This document shows positions 53,243-64,000 of a stretch of DNA of 64,000 nt, in pieces. The translations under genes were made by a program, and so were the position numbers. The stretch is from the NCBI GenBank assembly GCA_002005505.1, contig MVGU01001275.1:85001-149000 (forward strand). Direction: 5' to 3'. The notes under the pieces were generated by a model. It had not been told where the DNA came from. It saw nothing but the letters and a program-made list of their open reading frames with translations, and did no database searches. The stretch's first letter is position 1. Each line of letters starts with the position of its first letter. The stretch is from Botryococcus braunii (Eukaryota; Chlorophyta; Trebouxiophyceae).

Positions 53243-54013
53243 GCAGCGCAAACCACAATAAGAATGTGCTCAGTGGACTGGGGAACCAAAAGTCCCTTAC
53301 CACCATATTGCACCAACTCCTGGCTGTTTACACATACACAATCAATGTCTTTCAAGCCCCAGCTCATGGACATCTTTACACACGCTTACACATACAACAC
53401 ATATGTAAGCCCATCCCCATGCTGCAGTACCTGTACTGTTGCTCATGGTGTCTACCAATACCTGGGTGGGGGCTCCCTAGGGTCCACCCACTTCTTCCCG
53501 CTGAGTATCACACTTGCTGTCAGTGGTTAGAGGTCATTCATAACTACTTTTGTTAACCTGACCCCCTTGATCTCCAGCCTTAAGAGGGTGCAGACTTAAA
53601 AAGAAGCCTTCTATTGGTTCACCTCTCAACCAGTACACTTGCTGTAACACAGGAGCATCACTTCCTCTCTCAACTCATTGAGCCACACACTCACAATTTT
53701 AGGACCCAAATCATACACAACCTCCCATATGCACTCAAAATTTCACTCCTCCATCCCAAGGTGGTCTTCCGCCTCGTCCCCTTCAAACCGGGATTTCACC
53801 ACCTCGCCTTGCGGATGAAACTGCCAAGATTTCTTGGCATTTCAGAATCAATTCGAATGGATTCTGAAGCATATACTGCGACATGAAGGCGGGGTACAAA
53901 CTGCGGGGCTGTCGCTCCCTGTGGGACTGGAGTAGACTTGTGTAGTGTCCGCTGGCCACCAGTGCCTTGCCCAAAAAACCACACATCGGCTTGTCCTCAG
54001 CACCCAGAGTTGG

Positions 54014-54027
54014 GTGGGCCCATAACC
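54014..54027 (-). promoter_or_regulatory. Half-tRNA primer-binding site of the short-LTR copia element
   Basis: On the minus strand GGTTATGGGCCCAC immediately follows the LTR, identical to the site at 22029-22042 of the intact element. The leader beyond it is unrelated. Confidence 0.85.
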
Positions 54028-54395
54028 TGTTAGGTTATGGGCATTCGGCATCACCTGTAAGCAAGCAGACAGGTCGTAAGTTCGTGCCACTCCAGCTACC
54101 GTCCTTGACGACTGTCTGCTCTTTAGACACATGCAACTGCATGAACAAGACTGGCATCCTTATGTGCCCAGTATCTTTCCAAACCAGTTGCTCGACTATG
54201 CGGTGATCGCAGCTTTAATAGTCCTTTCACACTAACGCGTAATCTAGATCAGATTGTACCTCATGTTCGAAATAGACCTCATCCGAACATGTCTCGAGGT
54301 ACCTTATGTGGATAGTGGACCCGTATCCTAATAATGTACATTTGAAGATCACCTAAAGCACAAGGCATTCTATAATGTGTGTTCACAACTCAACA
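54028..54395 (-). repeat. 5' LTR of the short-LTR copia element
   Basis: 368 bp, five differences from 50179-50546. Confidence 0.92.
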
Positions 54396-54470
54396 GTTAT
54401 CTCTATCGTAAGAACATGTTCTTCAACTCAAAACTGCTCACACTGCTTTGCAACACAGAGCAGCAGGTTA

Positions 54471-54630
<160 letters not shown>

Positions 54631-54639
54631 TCCGTATCC

Positions 54640-57600
54640 AGATATGCGTTACACGTCTGGTCGACCCAATACACTGGAATGTTGTTAGTCCCCAATGATA
54701 GGGTCATCCTTTACAACTTCAGATTTGGTAATTTCGCGACCTTTAGTGGCTCCTTCAGCCCCGGTTGGGGCCCTGATATTCGCTCTCAAACATCCTCCCT
54801 TGCTTGCATTCCTCCTTCCTAGCCTCTTTCCCTGGCATCCAGCTTCTCATCGTATGAGTCCTCTACAAGACTCTCCATGCCATCCTTGCCTGGCCCCGCT
54901 TTTTCAACCCCCGTCGCTTCACTACTCGGCGTTCTTGCACGACGGCATTGTATGGGCAGGAGTCACTTTTGAAGGAGCTTCTCCATCAGCCTCTAGTGGT
55001 TAGACACACGTTCTGCATGAAGACAGTATGTTGTGGGTGTGAGGGAAGGGTTTGGTTTTCTCCTCTTGCCCAAACTATGCCATCATGTAATTTTTGCAGT
55101 ACATTTCTGGCATGACAGGTATTAGAATTGTACACCAATGAGTTGCCAATGGCAACTTGCCGTGTGGAAATGGACATTATGGATGTCGATCGACCTGAGT
55201 GCTTTGTATTTTGGGGTGCATGACTCCTGCAAATATTGCCCTACTGTTCCCTGCCGCACTGACTGTTGCGTGTTCCGTTGGTAGGTCCCCGCCCCAGTGG
55301 GCCGGGGCTAATGCGGGCCGGGCCCATATGCGGCACCCCTCGACCGCTCCAAGAAAGGGCGTGGGGTCGGAAACGGCCGTCCTCGGAGCCAAGAAAGGAC
55401 CTGCATGAAGTACGTTCATGTGTCACATCCAGGTTCTTTTAGCAGACGGATTCACCTTCCTTTCTCCTATTGCATTGTTGAGAGGCTGCGATTTGTACGC
55501 ACGACCTTCACTGTGTTAGAGAGAGGAAGGCCGCGGCAGGGTCCCGAACATTTTAACACGTAACGGCAATGCGTTGATATCCAGCTGAAAGCACAATGGA
55601 TGTATGTCGCCAAAGACATGTCAGGGCATTGCTGCATTCAGATGCGGATGCAGGCCGAGTAAAACTTTATGCAGAGGGTCGAAGTCAGGTAGGCACCTGG
55701 GGAGTGGATGTGTTGGACATATGTCTTACATTGACATGTGCTGTTAGAATGCCGACCCGTAACAAAGCGTGGTAAGAGGAGTGGGCCCTCAGCCTTTGCC
55801 GTAAGCCGACCTTTCACGCAAGACCTAATTTACCGCATTCCCAGCTTCCAAAACTGCGTTTAAATGACTTGTTGAATGGGGATTATCAGTTGGTTCTTGT
55901 ATTACATATGGGAATATACTCTTGGCGATCTCTTTGTGCGAGTTGTTTGATTTTCCTTACGTCTGGCCATTTGCTCCCTTTCTTCTTAGTGGTAGAGAAA
56001 TTGACACTGATGGACTGTAGTATCTGGGCTACATGCAGCATCTATGGCAGGTTGTAGACCCCCTGTCTTACTAGGGAGACTAGACGTGCAAGGGGAGCGT
56101 GGCAACAGACGGCAGTGGCTTATGGACAGCGTGCTGTGCCACACATTAGAACCAAGAGCAGAGTACGGAGGCAGTCATAGGAAGCTAGCAGCCGTTGTCC
56201 CTCTGCAATGTCCCTGAAGGGAAGCAGCAGGTGGGGCCGCAACCATTCCCATACTGCGAGAAACATCAAGCTTTGAGCTTAATGCCTGTCTGGCGGGGCC
56301 GATGTCAAGATGGGAATAACATGGGAACATCTTAATTGGGGGAATGCAGATGGATCATGGTTTAGTTGCGTATCGACGCAATGCAACCCCACCCCCCTTT
56401 TCCCCTTTGGGAGGAGCTTCCATCTTACCTCAATAGCACACTGCCATGTCTTCATTTGAACACGACAGCATGTGGCATATACTTCATGCAAAGGACTATT
56501 GCACCTGCACTAGGGTAAATGCCAGCCAGAACCAGGGAGGTCTGAACCTACCCGAGCATCTGGGGGGGGGGGGACTAAAACAACGGGACTTTCAGGGCTC
56601 TTTGGACATGGTTAACTCAATCGGTGGTGGTTTGATTGGCATGGGGTGGTCATGCTGGCTACTATGGGATTGCATTCACTGCAGGGATGTCCTCCTCTGC
56701 GCGACAGTAGATGGAAACAGCAGCATCACAGAGCCATTATCTTCAATGTCTACCATAGCTGGGCCCTCATAAGATAGTTCTGGCAAAAAATTGATGCCAG
56801 AAGCAGGTCATGCTATGGAGGAGGTTCTCACTTGATAGAATGGGCAAGCGGGCCAAGGCTTGACCCAGTCATGTGCCAACTGTGTTTTGGGATGAAGTCA
56901 AGGCCAAGGCTAAACTATGTTCATGCTAGGTTCTTGTTCAGCAATAAGACTGTTCAGAGGTGTAGTTGGTTGGGCCGATGAGTGGCAGTATTGCAGATGT
57001 GCTGCAATTGTGTTCAAAAATCAAGAAAGTCCGGCTTGGAGATAGACAGGATGGGAGTCTGGGAGCAAGGGCAAGCCATGCCTGAGCATGGGGTGGCTAT
57101 GCTTCTTGGGGTGGGGGATAGATGTTGATGTGTGGCTTTGTGCTGTCCTGTGCCAAGCCCTAATGGTATGCTGAGCTGGGAAGGATGTGAGAGCATTGCC
57201 AAGGCCTGTTGTAATTGTGTCCAAATTCACGCACCCTGTGGTTTAAAGGGGAGGGGAAGAATGTTGAGGCAAGGCTGGGTTGTGCTCCAAATGTGGTCAG
57301 AATGATGACCAAGTCGTTGATGGGCCCAAGTCTCCCTAATTCTGAGCAGAGAACATGTATCTAACCTTGCCCGCTGGTGGTGATCTACTGAGAGAACCTC
57401 CTTGGGCATGAATGCATCTACTTAGTGTCCTTAAGGAAGAGGGTCCTACAGTGTGCTTGGCAAACGATAAACTTCATGTTGCATGTGGATAAGAACACGT
57501 GCAGAAGCACAGTGTGGCGTCCATCGCCCTTGCTTGATGAGGAACCCTCCAACAATGTAGCATTGCCAAAGGATATTTTTAACTTTTGAGGCAGAGAGGG

Positions 57601-57893
57601 AGTTTGGGGAGGACCCCGACACCACATTTTTTAGGGCATTGCATGAGTAGTTCTGTCACTACCGGGCATTCTGTCACTAATCGTACAACCATGTCATGGT
57701 TCTCTTAAAATGGGAGTGAGAGGGACACTAACAGGAGTGTTGGCGTAGCCTCAGATATTGACTAGACAAGAGGAATCCTTCAGGAACTTTGCAATTCGAG
57801 TTGCAGCATAAGAGTTGGCATGGAATGTGTTTTCATACCTTGTTGAACTTTATTGGGTGTGGTTAGTGAGTTTGATTCTTGGCTACCTTGCAG
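54640..57893 (+). other. Long gene-poor stretch upstream of the MORN exons
   Basis: No confident exon. One candidate first exon runs 55596-55688: ATG, then MDVCRQRHVRALLHSDADAG and VKLYAEGRSQ, ending CAG|GTAGGC. Its phase (0) does not join directly to the MORN exon at 57894 (phase 2), so another exon would be required. A GC-rich patch at 55270-55400 could be promoter-proximal. The rest is unremarkable apart from a 10-bp poly-G at about 56564. Confidence 0.3.
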
Positions 57894-60686
<2,793 letters not shown>

Positions 60687-60725
60687 GTTGGCCACCCTTG
60701 CCCGACCACCACATTCCACTGAGCG

Positions 60726-60839
<114 letters not shown>

Positions 60840-63541
60840 CTGCTCAGCATAAAAGCTATGAGCGTCTTCAGGCTAATATCAAAGCCTTTAGACACAATCC
60901 TTATGATTTTGGTCGAAAACTCTTTCAGGATAAGGTGCAATATTCCAAGCTTCAGTTTGATAAGGCTATTGCTGATTTGCACTTCCAAGAGTCCTATGCT
61001 GATGCAGACCGATCGTTTGATAATGAAGACTTCCTACACTTAATTACTTCTGCCTTACCTTCGACTCCATTCTCGTGTCATCCCCCTACGTTGTATGAGG
61101 TCCGGCAGGTTCTCCGCCAATGCCGAAATTCATCGTGCCCAGGTCCTAATGGCTTATGTCTTGTAGTAAGTGTCTGCCTTCTTTGCAACATTTTCTCCAT
61201 AAAATATTTATTAGGGTGTGGTCCCAAAAAACCATCCCACAGGCCTGGACGGTGGCGTTGATGCTGCTACTTCCGAAATCATATAATGTGTCTTATCCTT
61301 CTAAGATGAGGAATAGTTGCTTTAAAAAATGTTGAAGGGAAGATTTTTCTTTGGTATTATGGCTTGCCGCACCCTTAACTTCATGTTGGGGAATGCCTAC
61401 TTCCATGACCACACACAAAAAGTCTTCCTTCCTAATGTCTCTGGTTGTGTCGAGCATAATGCGATATTGGATTCAGCTCTAAAACATGCTCGTACGCATA
61501 AAAAGGCTATATGCATTACTTTCCTTGATTTCGCAAATGCTTTTGGCAGTGTCAAACATTCTCTTATTCAATATGCTCTTACCAGATACAGTATACCTTA
61601 TCAAATTCGTTTCCTTTTGTATAATTATTATGATCAACTCTTTGCACAAGTGGAGACATCCTCCTTTACCAACAATAATTTCATGGGATTGGAGTCTTTC
61701 AAGGATGCCCTGCTTCGCCAGTTCTGTTTAATCTTGTTATGCAGATATTGCTTGATGTCTTACATCAGGATGTCAATATCAAGTTTGCTGATGACTTAGG
61801 ATTAGTTACTAATTCCTCCATAGGCAACCAAATGTTATTAAATAAACTTCATGCCTGTCTGATTTTGTCTCGGACAATGCGTCTAAAGGTGCCAAAATGC
61901 TTAGCAATAGCTTTTGGCCTCTCCCGGATGTCGTCGGAGTCTTAGTCCTCCCTTGGTACTTGGGGTGCTTTTGTTCCCCAATTAATGGTGGGGGACGTAT
62001 TCCACTTATGGATCCCTCAGGGTTCAAGTACTTAGGTAAATATTTTGATCCATCCCTTTCGGAAGTAATTGTCAAATTGAAAATACAGACCTTGCTAGAA
62101 CAATGGCTAATTAAAATAGACAGTACCCCCTTACCAGGTGTTATGAAATGCTGGTTATACAACCGATTTGTAGTATACAAATGTCCTGGTTTTTTACTGT
62201 ATACACGTTATCGTTGTCTTTCGTGAAAGACAAACTCCATGCAGTGGCACTTCCTTTTCTGAAAACTTGGTGCGGAGTACCGAAAGGTGGTAACACGGCA
62301 ATACTATTTTGTGGCCCACCTGATTATCTAGGGCGCTCTCTGAAAATGGTGCATACTGTTTATAAGGCGTGCCAAGTAACGCATAGGGTGATTCTTAAAC
62401 GGTCAACCGATCCCACTGCTAGACTCATTTTTGAAATAGAATTAGCTAAACAATTATCCTGGTCGGGACCGGGTTTTGCTGCGGCTCGTGAGCTTCCCAT
62501 GGTGGAGGCTAATGGTGGATCCCCTCTTAATGATATCTACCCCCTCTTAACCATGGTTAGGCTTTCAGGCTTCAAGTAATTTCCCCCACTCCAGAACCTC
62601 TTCCTTCCCCTACTTCAAGGCCATAGACTCTAGGAACTCATTGCCCATGCTGATTCCTTAATCATGCAAGGGAAAATTCGTTGTTTAGACAACACACTGA
62701 ATTTAGACTGGTGATGGAAACGTCTGCTTTATGACTATCCTGAAGGCCTCATTAGATTTAAAATCGATGCAACAAACAATACTTTACCGACATCTGACAG
62801 TGTACGCCGGTGGACAAGTGAGCATGTCAGTAAAAATTGTGTGGGTTGCCAACGAAGTTGTCCTACGCTTAAAAATGTCCTTACCGGGTGCCCCACGTTC
62901 ATATTTCAAGGACGTTATAAGTGGCGGCATGACTCTGTGTTGTCGATAATTTTCTCATCACTCTCTGATTTTATCAATCATGCCTACCCTACTGCTTCAG
63001 ATCTGCTATACATTTCGTTTGTCAAAGAGGGTCAGTTACCTAAAGCTGATTCGGTTTGTAGACGCCGGGTGACTCATCCGTGTCCCTCTGTGTCTTGGAG
63101 GGAAATGCATTCTGGGTCTTTAGGTAACTTTGCGGATTGGGTAATATTAGGTGACGGACTGTCACTCCACTTCACATACCGCATAATATAGTAATCACGG
63201 CCCTCAGGCCTGACATTTTCCTATATTTTGCCTTGGCCAAACGATGTATCTTAATTGAGTTGACTGTTCCTTTTGAAGACAGGGTCTTTGCTGCTGACAG
63301 CAAATCTAATAAGTATCAAGATTTGCAAACTCAGATAATCTCTGCCGGTTTCGAATGTGAGCTTCACACAATAGAAATGGGTTGTCGTGGAAATTATGCG
63401 GCTTCGGTGTATAGATGTCTCGTCCACTTAGGTCTTCGGCGTCGCCACGCCCGTCATATCTGCAGTTGTGCTGCAAAGACGGCGGTCAGATGCAGCTACT
63501 ATATATACCTAAAACGTAATATGTCTATCTGGGAAGTATGA
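60840..63541 (+). pseudogene. Decayed non-LTR retrotransposon (RT with C-terminal region)
   Basis: Plus-strand pieces in shifting frames: KSYERLQANIKAFRHNPYDF ... EVRQVLRQCRNSSCPGPNGL (region before RT, 60840-61165); HNAILDSALKHARTHKKAIC and ITFLDFANAFGSVKHSLIQY (RT, 61460-61570); QDVNIKFADDLGLVTNSS (catalytic FADD, 61768-61820); GGNTAILFCGPPDYLGRSLK (62288); a His/Cys segment SEHVSKNCVGCQRSC (62815); and the tail LIELTVPFEDRVFAAD ... YAASVYRCLVHLG (63250-63440), typical of long LINE polyproteins of animals and algae. Several frameshifts and stops occur. No endonuclease or TSD was found. It is unrelated to the LINE at 15254. Confidence 0.82.
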
Positions 63542-64000
63542 AAAGTCCTGTTCTTCTGTTCTTCTACTCAGTCTTCCTTTCGTCTATTAACAATCATATG
63601 TCCTTAAGAACATTTGGATATTGTGAACAGCTACCAGAAGGGATGAGATTTCGTCAAACGTTTGCAACCTTTGGCCATATTGGAAAGTTACCAGTGCGCA
63701 TTTTCTTCCATATCTAGGCTAACCTTCCTAGGCGATACCTATACACTTCAGGCCTATCAACTGAGCATCAACTGAGCAATCAACTGAGCATTGTGGGACG
63801 GTGTCCCTTGTATACAAACTCTCACACTTAGGCAGGGTAGGATAACAAGTCCCCAGTAGGGGTTCCTAAGTGTGAAGGAAAATGGGTCCTCTCTGTGAGC
63901 TCTCCAAGTATTTCTCCCCCCTTCCTCTGTAGAGCCAAGGAGTAAGTTAGGAGTTCCTAAAGTTATTTTAGGAAGGTGTTCCTTAGGATGGGGAGAGCAC
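63542..64000. other. Unannotated right edge
   Basis: Contains a short direct repeat CAACTGAGCAT/CAACTGAGCAA (63758-63790). Nothing else is recognised. Confidence 0.5.

Larger units (their letters stand above)
50179..54395 (-). mobile_element. Copia-family element with short LTRs and largely non-coding interior (probably non-autonomous)
   Basis: 368-bp LTRs at 54028-54395 (5') and 50179-50546 (3') differ at five positions that I could find. TSD GTTAT at 50174-50178 and 54396-54400. The half-tRNA PBS is at 54014-54027 and the polypurine tract at 50547-50558, both as in the intact copia. The only coding remnant is the deleted 3' end of pol (50559-51118). The rest (51119-53900) is non-coding with two tandem repeat arrays. 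Low LTR divergence with no usable pol implies mobilisation in trans. Confidence 0.9.

Noticed and set aside
53614..53886. 90-codon plus-strand frame
   Set aside because: Lies within the non-coding interior of the short-LTR copia element; no motif.

Overview
This is eukaryotic nuclear DNA dominated by retroelements. It shows GT-AG introns, long dinucleotide microsatellites, and very few host exons (about 1.4 kb in 64 kb). The host genes point to the green lineage and probably to streptophytes: a plant PH1-type pleckstrin-homology protein, an eight-MORN array of the plant PIP5K kind, and the end of a plant/bacterial-type DHBP synthase. A large-genome charophyte-grade alga such as Chara is my best guess. 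That is an inference from gene content; no database search was possible.

Layout: 1-443 holds the last exon of a riboflavin-pathway DHBP synthase. 444-13700 is gene-free: microsatellites, several long palindromes, and a dispersed repeat family with at least five copies, one segment of which is duplicated 2 kb apart. 13713-14967 is an N-terminally truncated PIF1-like helicase with one clear intron. 15254-19763 is a complete-looking L1-like LINE on the minus strand, with both ORFs in one frame separated by a single UAG. 19925-42510 is one 22.6 kb nested block. The outer element is a PAT/kangaroo-like tyrosine-recombinase (DIRS-order) retrotransposon with split direct repeats A1-B1-A2...B2, an RT/RNase H/methyltransferase-like ORF on the minus strand and a broken tyrosine recombinase on the plus strand. 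Inside it sit a young Ty1/copia element (21335-28346, TSD GGTTG, interrupting the recombinase) and a young Ty3/gypsy chromovirus-like element (33777-41197, TSD CCTTT, in a probable intron of the outer element's ORF1).

42511-46319 is gene-free and ends in a 0.7 kb GA/CA microsatellite block. 46320-47135 is a compact PH1-like gene with an apparent GC-AG intron. 49175-49869 is a solo LTR (TSD TCTCG) of the same copia family. 50179-54395 is a third member of that family (minus strand, TSD GTTAT) with shorter LTRs and an internal region almost devoid of coding sequence, so probably non-autonomous. 57894-60686 carries four exons encoding eight MORN repeats, presumably the N-terminal part of a plant-type phosphatidylinositol-phosphate 5-kinase whose kinase domain is not in view. 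A decayed non-LTR retrotransposon (60840-63541) follows it.

The most interesting signals are: the kangaroo-like architecture with opposed RT and recombinase; a copia primer-binding site matching the anticodon region of initiator tRNA-Met (half-tRNA priming), next to a U5 segment that mimics the same tRNA; retroelement ORFs interrupted by single in-frame stop codons; and a 9-mer, ATAAGGTAC, enriched across unrelated elements.
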